From: Arcuatula senhousia
Lineage: Eukaryota; Mollusca; Bivalvia; Mytilida; Mytilidae
Reading direction: 5' to 3'
Assembly (NCBI GenBank): GCA_963971305.1
Contig: OZ020311.1
Span: 7,440,001-7,504,000 of the forward strand
Length of the DNA: 64,000 nt
The notes below the pieces were generated by a model. The model was not told the origin of the DNA. It searched no databases and saw nothing but the letters and a program-made list of their open reading frames with translations. Of this stretch, positions 47,260 to 56,989 are shown one piece after another. Position numbers and translations under genes: made by a program. How positions within the stretch are numbered: the first letter of the stretch is position 1; each line of letters opens with the position of its first letter.

Positions 47260-48086
47260 AGTAATAATAAAGCAGTTTTGGGAAAAAAATTGCAATGTAA
47301 AAATAATCACTTAACTGTTGCATAATCATAAAATTAAAGCTTTCGCGCTTATATGAAGACGAAAATTTTAATAATATGCGTGTACCGGCTATAAATTTAG
47401 CTAATTTTGAAGAAGATTGATACCAATGGCCACTTATTGACTTTCGTGAACAACATTCCGATTTTTACTGAACATTTCAAAACAAACAAAAATGTATTTT
47501 GAAGTAAGAGCATGTAAAGCTCTGGGTTTAATATAATTTCATATTTCTTATTTATTTGACAAGTCAAACCTTTCCGGTATTAAGAAATACTGATTAAAAA
47601 GTGTTAAACGTGTAATATTAACAACACACACGCACCTGTTTTCCATTCATCGTGCTATATATTAACCTGGCATATTTAACTGAAAACTCGATTAATTCAA
47701 TGACACAATATTCTCATTGGGGGGATTTCTAAACCACTTTCTCTTGTTATTGATATCATTTTAAAGTGGAACGGAGTAAGGCAAATTCAAAACAGTTACA
47801 AAAACCAGAACATACCTTTTCAGACCACGTTTGTTTACATCCATTTCCTAAAGTATTTTTAGATGGGCTTCCGAGTGAGTTCAAACTTGGGTCGTATGCA
47901 TCTAGTTTGCATAATACAACTCGGGAAGCAAATGGTTGTTAAAGACATTTTTTTTATTAAATTCTGCAAAACTACACTATTTAATGGACTTTTTGTAGCT
48001 TTAATAAAAGTTTACAGTAACAATTTATATTTTAAAAGCTTAAAAAGACTGTTAAAAGAATATGATTTTGTTGATTTATCATTACT
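47260..48086. mobile_element. 827-bp element in a TTAA target
   Basis: Flanked by TTAA at 47256-47259 and 48087-48090; the paralog near 11002 reads catttaatttgcg with a single TTAA. The short inverted ends are AGTAAT and ATTACT. A TTAA target suggests piggyBac-type mobilisation, but the ends do not start with the usual CCC. A second copy begins at 63713. Confidence 0.75.
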
Positions 48087-48151
48087 TTAATTTGCGAGAC
48101 GTGTGCAGGATCGAAAAATAAACTAAAATTTCAAAAATAACAATATGATAT

Positions 48152-48463
48152 AAGTTTAGCTTTTCTAAAAAGCTAGCCGTCTCATAGCTGCTTTACCATT
48201 TTTTTGTAGTTCAAAATGCGGGTTCAGATTAATTAAAATAGTTGCACAACCCGAGAATGTTGCATCATTGAATTGTCTCTTTAGGTGGTCATCCAAGTAG
48301 AAACACTGTAGGATACAGCCAGATTTAAAAACATGCATTGTGCTAAGCATTTGAGAATGCAATTACAATAGCAAAATGTTCATGATAGAACTTCTCAATA
48401 AAAGAAGCTGGTTTCTGTAAAATGTCATTAATACAGACATGTTGGTCACAGCTAAGTCATGTA
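48152..48463. other. Left flank inside the 8.5-kb insertion
   Basis: Compared with 11075, the block is interrupted from here to about 56664. No coding sequence is recognised in this part. Confidence 0.45.
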
Positions 48464-48533
48464 TCTGTATCTGTATTGGTACGTCACATAATTCCCATAG
48501 GGCTACTGTGTGACGGGGATGGTCTGCGCCGGT

Positions 48534-48782
48534 CTAGTCGCGCAAACAGAGGCGAGTTTTAAACTCCTCTGTTTTGTTGGTCTGCACCACGGTGTCTTCC
48601 AGATGGTTCCAGTCTATAGCGGTGCGAACAAATAAATAGTTTCTATATTGGTCAGTTTTGCTTGGTGGGATTTTGACTGAACGATTATTGTTTCTTACTT
48701 GTTTGTCTATTATGTTTGAAGAGACACAGTCCTTGTAGCTTGTTGCTTTAACATGTCTCTTAGGTCGTTGGAATGTAATCAA
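48534..48782 (-). pseudogene. LINE ORF2 C-terminal segment
   Basis: Ends TDQYRNYLFVRTAIDWNHL then VVQTNKTEEFKTRLCLRD, the conserved C-terminal 'N-x-F-x-R-x-x-x-x-W-N-x-L' run of CR1/L2 and Jockey-type LINEs. It is separated from the RT by frame breaks (48790-49330 is readable only in pieces). Confidence 0.75.
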
Positions 48783-49332
48783 ATCTTCAGTTGGCAGCGC
48801 TGGTATCTGCCCCTCAACCCCTTTGTAGAAAAATATTAGCCGTTGTTGTTGGCGTCTTGTTTGAGTGTTGGTAATCCAAGGTTTTGAAGCATTTTTGTTA
48901 TGAGCCCTCCTCTCTCGACTAGTAATCTTTTGTTATGAATCTGGTCCCTCTTCGTTGGATCGATTCTAGTTTATTTATTTCATTTTGGGTGTATGGATCC
49001 CAGATAATTGACCCGTATTCAATGATAAATCTTACTTGAGCTATGTATGCTGTTTTTCGGCATTCTCTAGGACAGTGTTGTAAGTTTCGTCTTAGGAATC
49101 AAAGCGTTGAATTGGCTTTATTGCATACATTATTTATGTGTTCTTTCCACTTAAGGTCTTCTTGTATTTGTAGTCCAAGATATGGATTTGATGTTACTTG
49201 TTCCAATATGTAATTATTTAGACTATAGTAATGATGGCGCTTACTCTTGAGACTAAGTATGTAACATTTTTTTGGCGTTGAAACGCATACCCCAGTCCTC
49301 TGTCCATTTTTCCAGTGATTTTAGGTCTTCTT

Positions 49333-50187
49333 TTAAGATTTGATTATCGTTTTGGCTTTTGATGTCTCTGTAGAGTAGGCAATCGTCAGCAAATAATCGA
49401 AAGACGACTTGACTGCATTTGGAAGATCATTTATATGGCACAAGAAGAGAATGGGGCCAAGGACGGTACCTTGTGGGACCCCTGATTCTACAGGTGTATC
49501 TTTTGGGTGTTCTCCTTCTAGCTGTACTTTCATTTGGTGTTCAGTTAGGAATGATGTAAGCCATTTATGTATGTTACCTCGAATTCCGTACTGATGGATT
49601 TTGTGGAGTAGTCTATCGTGGGGGACAGTATCGAAAGCCTTTGAAAAATCCAGGATAGCAATGTAGACTTGGTTTCCTAGGTCATAGGATTTTAACATAT
49701 CGTCGATGGTAATTGCAAGTTGGGTTTCGCACGAATAACCAGACTTGAATCCGTGGTTAAGTGATGTTAAGACTTTATGGCGTTCAAGGTGTTTCAGCAT
49801 GTGACGGCAGATGATATGCTCCAGTAACTTACATGGGACGGATGTTAATGATACTGGTCTATAATTTTCTGCTGAGTGCTTATCTCCTTTTTTGAATATA
49901 CATGAAATGTTTGCATTTCTCCAGTCTGATGGTAATGAGCCGGTATCTAGTGACAATTGAAATATTGATGTGAATATTGGTGCTAGGTGTCCAGCACATT
50001 CTTTTAAAATTCTGTTTGGTATATTGTCCGGACCAGATGCTTTGGACGGATTTATGTTTTTTAGAAGTTTTTCTATTCCTTCTTTCCTTATTTTCATTTG
50101 TTTAATGGTGTCATTTATCTTGATATGCGTAGAGGGCATTGTTTTAGCCGAGCCTTTTGTAAATACGGATGCGAATTGTTTTAGCAA
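49333..50187 (-). pseudogene. LINE ORF2 reverse transcriptase domain
   Basis: Contains, in order, NINPSKASGPDNIPNRIL, CIFKKGDKHSAENYRPVSL, LNHGFKSGYSCETQL, LDFSKAFDTVPHDRLL and ESGVPQGTVLGPILFL. These are RT blocks 1-5 of a non-LTR retrotransposon. The first catalytic Asp (LDFSKAFD) is present. Just after block 5 a one-base frameshift near 49397 intervenes; in the next frame the catalytic LFADDCLLYRDI follows, so the second catalytic pair exists but is out of frame. The decay is therefore recent. Confidence 0.85.
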
Positions 50188-50530
50188 AATTTCTGCTTTT
50201 TCTTTGCTGTCGTTTATGAGGTTGCCTTGTTTTTTTCAATGGCGCTACTCCATTGTTGTCTTGTTTTTTTGATTTAACATATTTCCAGAAGGGTTTGGAA
50301 TTGTTCTTATGCATTCCTTCTAAAATAGCTTTGTTTATGTAATCCCATTCTGCTTTCTTGATTTCTTTCTTGAAGGTTTTTTGGTAGTGGCGATAGTTGG
50401 ACCATGATTTTGTTCTCTTTGCTTGATTATAGAGGTTCTGTTTCTTTTTTAACATTTTCCTGATTTTGTATATCATCCAGGGGAGTCTGTTGTTTGATTT
50501 TATTTGTTTTGATGGAATATGTGTGTCCAT
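50144..50530 (-). pseudogene. LINE ORF2 linker between endonuclease and RT
   Basis: A lysine-rich linker with WMIYKIRKMLKKKQNLYNQA and KPFWKYVKSKK, typical of the region joining endonuclease and RT in CR1-like LINEs. It overlaps the RT frame because of a frameshift near 50160-50240. Confidence 0.7.
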
Positions 50531-51918
50531 GCTTGTAAACAGGTGTTGTTTGAACGTAATCCAAATGTCATCTATATTTTTGTTGTTTTTTATTTCGGAT
50601 TCGATCCTTTTGGAGAGGTGATCTAAATCTTTATTTATTTCATCCCATTTTGCTTTAGTCCAACGATAGATCTTCAGGGGAGTCGACTTATTGTAATAAG
50701 GTTTAATGTCAGTATCTTTTATGACTATGGCGTGGTCCGATATACTAGGAATGCTTGATGATGATTTTACTAATGACGGATTTGTGGTAAAAACTAAATC
50801 GAGGATGTTATTTTATTACATAGATGCATATGAAATACCGATTTTTCCCAGTGAAATAAAATCTGGTAAACTCACAGTGTGAAATAACAAAAATATTTTC
50901 ACTCTTGCGTCCTTTCAGGTCAATCTCAATTATGACGTCGTGAATTGTATTGCGTTGTCGGTATGACTCCTGCGGTCTAAATTCTTACGCCATTCAAATA
51001 CATTTATTAAAAACTGTTTATTAGCGGCATTTTATCTATGTAATAAATACGATAATCAATTAAAAAGTCATTTGTTCAGAGAACAAATGTGAGGTCTTTC
51101 CTTGTCTTATGTTTTTGTTATGGTATTTTATACAAGTACTAAAGACATTTGAGTCACTTTGTTTATGACAAGATGTTGCCAGTTATTGTGATATAGGCTC
51201 CAGAATGAAGAGCAGGGGAGCTAGAGTCAGAAAAAGTATGGTTGCTAAGGACTTTTATGACGGTTACTATGGACTAGGGGTTACTTCCGGTTGAAAAAAC
51301 TTAACTCTTAACTCAAAAAGTAGTCTTGGTTTAGAATATATATGGTTGCTATGGACTTTTCATTAATGTTACCTTGTTGCTAGGGAATAACCTTGACCTA
51401 TGACCTTTGACTTTGGACTCAAATTGTAGCTCTTAATATACTGATTCATTTAAGTATACATGTTTACTATACTATCTGTTATGGTTTTCAAGTTATTGGC
51501 AAAAAACGCGTTTTGCGAAACTTGTTTTGGCCGCCATTTTGAAACTGTTCAACCAAATCCTGTACTGTGTGGGTTCAAATTGTAGGTAATTTAATTCTTT
51601 TTCAAATGAGTACTATGTCTGGAACTTTGTTGTCATTTGTATTTCGAACAAACGTGAAGGTTAGCACTGCTGGTGGAGTTTAAATTCCCCGAGGTTAGCC
51701 CGCTCCGGCACCAACACTTTTGAGTTGGAGAATACATCAAAGCTTTAAATTATCCGTCTAAATTTCAAAATTGTCTAAACCCTAAGGTTCTTCCTACCCC
51801 AGACATAGGTTGAATATCTTAGTAATAATTTGGGTCCCCAGTTTGGTATTTTTGGTTATACTGTTCTTTGCTCTTCATATTCATACAGTGTTTGGCATTT
51901 TCATTTTTTTTGGTAGAG

Positions 51919-51960
51919 CGCCTCTGACGAGTCTTGAATAGACGAAACGCGCGTCAGGCG
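51919..51960 (+). ncRNA. Hammerhead ribozyme A6, U7 to C only
   Basis: The core reads CTGACGA; position 7 is variable in active hammerheads. Stems I-III, GAAA and GTC are intact. Predicted active. Confidence 0.75.
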
Positions 51961-52281
51961 TAGCAAAATTTATTGTCTGGAACTTTGTTGTCATTTGTAT
52001 TTCGAACACACGTGAAGGTTAGCACTGCTGGTGGAGTTTAAATTCCCCGAGGTTAGCCCGCTCCGGCACCAACACTTTTGAGTTGGAGAATACATCAAAG
52101 CTTTAAATTATCCGTCTAAATTTCAAAATTGTCTAAACCCTAAGGTTCTTCCTACCCCAGACATAGGTTGAATATCTTAGTAATAATTTGGTTCCCCAGT
52201 TTGGTATTTTTGGTTATACTGTTCTTTGCTCTTCATATTCATACAGTGTTTGGCATTTTCATTTTTTTTTTTTTGGTAGAG

Positions 52282-52323
52282 CGCCTCTGATGAGTCTTGA
52301 ATAGACGAAACGCGCATCAGGCG
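52282..52323 (+). ncRNA. Hammerhead ribozyme A7, stem III weakened
   Basis: The core is intact; stem III reads ACGCGCAT with one mismatch, and the cleavage triplet is ATC. Confidence 0.65.
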
Positions 52324-53490
52324 TAGCAAAATTTATTGTCTGGAACTTTGTTGTCATTTGTATTTCATTCATCATCTTTTATGGTTTAAAAGTTATAAAC
52401 AAAAAATCATTTTGAAAATAAAAATCAAGGGCGATAACTCAAAAACGACAAGTTTTACGGTTTTGCACCTGAAACACTTTTTGTAGATTTCGACATGGCG
52501 AACATTTTTTTCATGTATTGTCCGCTTCAATTTTGTACGGTTTAAGTGTTATTTCATAAAAACTGTTTACGATGTCAGCCATTTTGAAAATGGCTGCCCG
52601 TAACCATTCCACTTTGGTCTTAAATTGAAGGACATATAATGACGGTCACAAAAAACCCATATGTTTACTCTATTATCTCTGACGGTTTAAAAGTTATAAG
52701 CCAAAAACGGATAAACCGAAACGCGTTAAGGGCCATAACTCGAAAACGGTTTGTCGCACAGTGTTCGACCCTTTATATCAAATAAAGGTCTTAATGAGAG
52801 GAGTATTTTCCCCATTACATGTCTGCTTCAATTTTTGTATGGTTTTTAAGCTATACTGCAAACAAGGTGTACCATGACCTCTGACCTTGAGATTTGACCT
52901 TTGACCTTGACATTTTTTGATGTAATATATGTCACTTAGGATGATTGGTGAAGGTCCCAAGTCTCTAGGACTAACCGTTTTGAAGAAAAAAAAATTTGAC
53001 GAGTCGCGACACTTTTCGAGTCAAAAACGTGTAACCAGGAAGTTGATCGAAAAAAATATTTTTGCATGACGAATCATGACCATGAGTCTAGCAACATTTT
53101 CCCTACTTCAGATTTTTGATAACGGTTACGGTTTTAGAGTTAATCTGCAAACAAGGTTTTGGGGTTACGGGCAGATAACTCCGTTACTAAAAACAGATCG
53201 GTTTCGCAGGGTTACTCAAGTCATGCCCTTATAGTGTCGGTTAATGGTATGAAGTTTCGTAATGTTACGTTAAGTATTTCTTCTTTTTTTGTGGCGGAAA
53301 AAAAATAATAATCATAAGAAATACAGTAAGGTCTTTCCTTCTGTGGAAGGGAAAGACCTTAATTAGGTCTCATGAATAACCAAAATATTATCACTCGTGC
53401 GGGAACGCACTGAGATTTAACTCGTGCGCGGAACTGCGTTCATCGACTCGTGATCATATTTTGGTTATTCACTCGACCCAATTAATTATC

Positions 53491-54078
53491 CTATAATTCT
53501 CTAGTTGATTCATGATGGATTTGTTTAAGTCCATGTTGAGATGTAATATCTACGAGTTGTTTTTGGATTTCTGCATTCTTTATATTATTTTTTGTTGTCA
53601 GATTTTCCCAGTTTATGTCAGGGCAGTTGAAATCGCCTGCTAGGATGATGTTGTTATTCTTGTTTTCATTCATTATATGTTGTAATGATTTTTCAAGTTC
53701 TTCTAATGAGGTTTTATTTCTATGTGGCATGTAAAATGATCCTATTAAAAGCTCCTTGGATGTTTTAAGCTGGATTTTTACCCATTCAATTTCGCAGTTA
53801 GTGACATGTTCTGGTTTTTCGGTTCCTATTAAAACATTATGAACAATTATGAATACGCCACCTGCTAGTGTACTTCTATCATTTTTAAATGCTGTGCAAT
53901 TTTCAGGGAATGCTTCTGCGGATTTAATTGCATCTTTTGTTGGATTTTTCCCCGGTTTAACTCCTTTTATCCATGATTTCGTACCTATAATTATGTCTGG
54001 TTTTGTATATGAAACAGTGCTTTTAAATTCTGCTGTTTTTTCTTTGATACTTCTGCAATTTACGGTCATGATTCTCAA
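53491..54078 (-). pseudogene. LINE ORF2 APE-type endonuclease domain
   Basis: Starts MRIMTVNCRSIKEK (catalytic Asn 7), then PDIIIGTKSW at residues 27-36, GGVFIIV, GSFYMPHRNK and LAGDFNCPDINW (residues 147-157, with the Asp and Asn of the active site). The frame stops at the border of the nested insertion. Beyond the insertion, 50805-50700 continues with NNILDLVFTTNPS and SISDHAIVIKD, which supplies the final SDH. In the usual TES motif the metal-binding Glu is Lys here (residue 34), so this domain was probably dead even without the insertion. Confidence 0.85.
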
Positions 54079-54249
54079 GTTTCTTTTTTTCCAATATTGA
54101 AAGGTTGTGAATTGTCATTTGACTTGTTATTGTTGGCTGTTTTTGATGATTTATCTTTAGAGCTGTTGTTTGTAAGTGATTTGTCCTTTGGGCTGCTTGT
54201 TTCGAGTGGGCTAAAACTAGTTGAGAATGATGAAACTAAAAGAATCCAA

Positions 54250-54605
54250 GAAACTTATGTCAGTAGTTAGTGGCTCGTAATAGCTTACATTTTCTATCTC
54301 GTAGGAATTGTATGTGAATGATGATACATTTTTACTGTCGCATCTGCAGCACATCCACAAAACGCTTGATCTCTGCAGCAGATCGTAGTCAGCTGTACAA
54401 AGTTCTATACATGATCGGTGTATCCAGATGCTACATTCGTCACAGCATACCCCTTCACATTTCCATGTAACTGGTAGTTGGCATAGTCCACACGGAAAGA
54501 TGCTTTTGTCCGTCGGTCCTGGGTTTTGTTCTATGTCCCCTGAAAGGGCTAGTATGAGTACAATGATTGACGATACTGGTTTTGTGTGTATTGTGGTGTA
54601 ATTGG
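54250..54605 (-). pseudogene. LINE ORF2 N-terminus: 2A peptide then PHD finger
   Basis: On the - strand, 54570-54514 reads PVSSIIVLILALS and then GDIEQNPGP, a 2A ribosome-skipping motif (consensus D-x-E-x-N-P-G-P) preceded by a hydrophobic run. It continues TDKSIFPCGLCQLPVTWKC, VCCDECSIWIHRSC and VLWMCCRCD: the Cys4-His-Cys3 pattern of a PHD finger. A Ser/Lys-rich linker leads, after a frameshift near 54245 and another near 54083, to the endonuclease. An in-frame stop at about 54609 lies upstream of the hydrophobic run, and no ATG is found before the 2A, so the start is lost or lies in another frame. N-terminal 2A sequences are known in some LINEs of marine invertebrates. Confidence 0.8.
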
Positions 54606-54739
54606 CCTACTCCCGGAATAGTTTAATTTTTGTTCAGTAGGTTGACCAGGTTGAACTGTGTTGACTTCAGCTCTCTGTTTCTGATGTAAATGAATAAAGT
54701 GCTGGCTAGGATTAACAATAATGTATACTTCATGTTTTC

Positions 54740-55115
54740 CAGTTTAGTAAGGGAAATTCTTTCTGATTGGATAAATGCTGTCGGTTTTTTGTTACAATAA
54801 AGTAAGGGAGATCCTTACTGATTGTGTTTTCACTTGTTGTTTACAGTAAAGCAAGGGAGATCATTGCTGATTGTAGTTTTCTAATGTGTAGGCGGACCAA
54901 TATAACAAGGGAGAACCTTATTGATTGGTACAGTTAATGTGATTTATGTAGGATCCTTACTGGACAGTATAGCAAGGGAGATCCTTGCTGATTGTAGTTT
55001 TCTGTTGGTGTGTAGGCGGACCAATATAACAAGAGAGATCCTTATTGATTGGTAATGTTCATGTGATTTATGTAGATCCTTATTGATTGGTAAAGTTCAT
55101 GTGATTTATGTAGGA
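54740..55115 (-). repeat. Hairpin minisatellite between LINE ORF1 and ORF2
   Basis: About six units of 45-65 bp, each with agYaagg-gagat-ccttRct followed by gattg. The unit at 54801 pairs agtaagg with ccttact and the unit at 54971 pairs agcaagg with ccttgct, both perfect 7-bp stems. Confidence 0.7.
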
Positions 55116-55118
55116 TCC

Positions 55119-55859
55119 TTATTGGACCCAGCAGTTTTCTGTTGCGTGTTTTATAATTTTTCTAAGCCAGACTTTGGTTAACAGAGGTCCTGGGTGTATT
55201 CCATTGTTGTAGAGCCAAAAGCTGAATGTTTTGCGTGATATTGATTTTTTTGTCTTTTTATTTTTTTTTGTTTTTGAATTATGGATAATATCCAATGTGA
55301 ACAGCGGTGAGTGAGTGTTCTCTTCCTTGTTTACCTCTCTGATTTTGTCATTTAGTTTGTAGACTTGTTGTTCAAGTTTTTTGTCCTGTTCTTGGAAGGC
55401 TGTGGGGTCTTTGTGCCCTCGGTCTTTGTTGAATTCTACGATTGAATAAACCGGTAATTCCAAGAATGTGATTCTACAGTCAGGGTATTTTTTGACTAGG
55501 TCTCTTATTTTGCCTAGATATTTGGCTGCCTTATCTATGGCACTGTCAGTTTCAGATGTTATGTGAATGTATTTTTTGTTTTTAGTTGTCAGATCACAGG
55601 TGCCGTACCATACATAGAACCATAATGCACCGTGTTTTCGCCTTTTGGATTTGATGTTACTTTTCAGCCAGTTGTAACCTGCCTTGGTATTTTCGCTAGA
55701 TTTAGACCACCATCTGATTGTTTGCTCGAGTGGTGTGCGCACTTTCCTTTCGAGATATATCCCTTTGCTGTCGGAAAGGACAACTGGGGTATGGGTTTGT
55801 GTTCCCATGGGATGTTGTATTTGACGGTCCAGTTGTTTTAGTAATTTGTTTGTTGACAT
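55119..55859 (-). CDS. LINE ORF1: SGNH/esterase-like protein
   Basis: 246 residues, open from ATG to stop. TPVVLSDSKGIYLE (residues 24-37) has the GDS-like block with Ser 31. FYVWYGTCDLT (81-91) lies where SGNH hydrolases have the G-x-N-D block. NNGIHPGPLLTKVW (218-231) lies where the D-x-x-H block is expected, with the His kept and the Asp replaced by Asn. Residues 150-215 are lysine-rich with a probable coiled coil (QEQDKKLEQQVYKLNDKI). ORF1 proteins with an esterase domain are known in CR1/L2-clade LINEs. The assignment is from motifs only; fold prediction would test it. It lies upstream of ORF2, as expected. This is the best preserved frame of the element. Confidence 0.65.
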   Translation of the reverse strand: MSTNKLLKQLDRQIQHPMGTQTHTPVVLSDSKGIYLERKVRTPLEQTIRWWSKSSENTKAGYNWLKSNIKSKRRKHGALWFYVWYGTCDLTTKNKKYIHITSETDSAIDKAAKYLGKIRDLVKKYPDCRITFLELPVYSIVEFNKDRGHKDPTAFQEQDKKLEQQVYKLNDKIREVNKEENTHSPLFTLDIIHNSKTKKNKKTKKSISRKTFSFWLYNNGIHPGPLLTKVWLRKIIKHATENCWVQ

Positions 55860-55900
55860 AAGTTGATATTTATGATGATATGTCTGAATATATGAAAATA

Positions 55901-56664
55901 TTGATCGATCGTATTTGTCGAAAGTCAGTACAAAGTGGTGAATTGGGACAGATACACAGCTTGACCTGTCGTATCTCCTACATAATTAATTTACAGGCTT
56001 CGATGATGATATTAAACATAAAATAGTTGATGGATGATTTTGAACTATTCGGATTTATCGCGATTTTAATTCAAATTTTTCCAATCTCAGAATTTCACAA
56101 CATGTCACTTGCACATGCGCAGACCATTGTATTGTGCTAATCATCCCTTGATTCGTGTTTTTCAGTTAATAAATCCTGGTTTAACCCGCCATTTCGTTTG
56201 AAATGTTTCTACCAAGTCAGAACCATTGCAATCTATAACTATTCCGGTGTGTCTTCCATATGTTGTCTTTTCTCATGGACATTTACCATTCTTTAAAGGG
56301 TCAACTAAATTTCTGTTTGCAATCCCGATTCAATCAAAGACTTTATCGAAAAAAAAACCAGCAAACATTTTAGTACGATCCTGATTTAGAGCGAAACCAT
56401 CCAATCAGATAGCCATTTACTTCGTAGACTGTTCATCGTTTGATTATCCCCATTAAATCAAAGACTTTATCCAAGAAAGCAGCACACATTTTAGTGATAT
56501 CCACATTTAGGGCGACTCTTTCGATAAAAGCAACACATATTTTAGTGCGATCCCAATTTAGGGCGAAACCATCCAATCAAGTAGCAGATAGCCATTTACT
56601 CCGTAGACTGTTCATCGTTTGATTATGTATGCCGTCTCCCATGGGAGACGGCAATTACAGGTGC
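55901..56664. other. Right part of the 8.5-kb insertion: tandem repeat and perfect palindrome
   Basis: 56333-56446 and 56456-56626 are imperfect direct repeats ('aatcaaagactttatc' ... 'gttcatcgtttgattat'). A perfect 22-base palindrome centred on CCATGG occupies 56631-56652. The insertion relative to the first block ends at about 56664. Nothing is recognised in 55901-56330. Confidence 0.5.
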
Positions 56665-56989
56665 TCCATTTTTGTTGTTGATCAATTAGAACTATGCCCG
56701 CTTTATCGACAGACTGAATCGACATCTTGAGTGACAGACCGTAGGAATTATTACATAGAACTCAGTCAATCACCATTTTAAAAAATATGGTAAAAAATTC
56801 GCCCTTTATAAGCATCAAAATACAGACTCATTGAATTCGGGTTTCCAAATTTAATATTTAAACTTGTGTTTTCAAAAATGAAATATATATGGTAGGTATC
56901 TCTAAGTAATCTATACGTTTTTGAATTTGATTTTTGTCATTATGAGAGACGCATGAAGCAATTGTTACATGTTATTAAACGTAGTAAAG

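Larger units (their letters stand above)
51615..52370 (+). repeat. Retrozyme A tandem pair
   Basis: Two units spaced 363 bp, with the same order of phrases as 1551-2455 (for example 'gaggttagcccgctccggca' in both). The second has a long T run at 52261. Confidence 0.8.
51063..53360. mobile_element. 2.3-kb insert B inside foldback element A
   Basis: Flanked by aatta on both sides (51058-51062 and 53361-53365); the intact copy at 41640 has a single site. The left end has 'gaggtctttccttg'; the right end is a hairpin (aaggtctttcc then ggaaagacctt). The interior has phrases such as 'gttgctatggac' and 'gggcgataactc', plus two retrozyme A units. No coding sequence. Confidence 0.7.
50811..53498. mobile_element. 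Foldback element A, second copy, itself interrupted
   Basis: The left half (50811-51062) and right half (53361-53498) match 41398-41806. It sits inside the endonuclease coding region of the LINE: removing it rejoins 'HESTREN' with 'NILDLVFTTNPS', a normal endonuclease sequence, so the insertion point is exact to a few T bases. Confidence 0.8.
48464..55900 (-). mobile_element. CR1/L2-like LINE, near full length, decayed and split
   Basis: Read right to left: ORF1 (55859-55119), a hairpin-repeat spacer, ORF2 with 2A motif and PHD finger (54590-54250), endonuclease (54090-53491 and 50805-50640), linker, RT (50187-49333), C-terminal region ending at 48534. The 3' end carries tandem gataca units (tgtatctgtatctgtattgg on the + strand at 48464-48483), a short-repeat tail as in CR1/L2-type LINEs and not a poly-A tail. 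Frameshifts near 54245, 54083 and 49397 and a 2.7-kb nested insertion make it inactive. The 5' limit is approximate. Confidence 0.85.
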
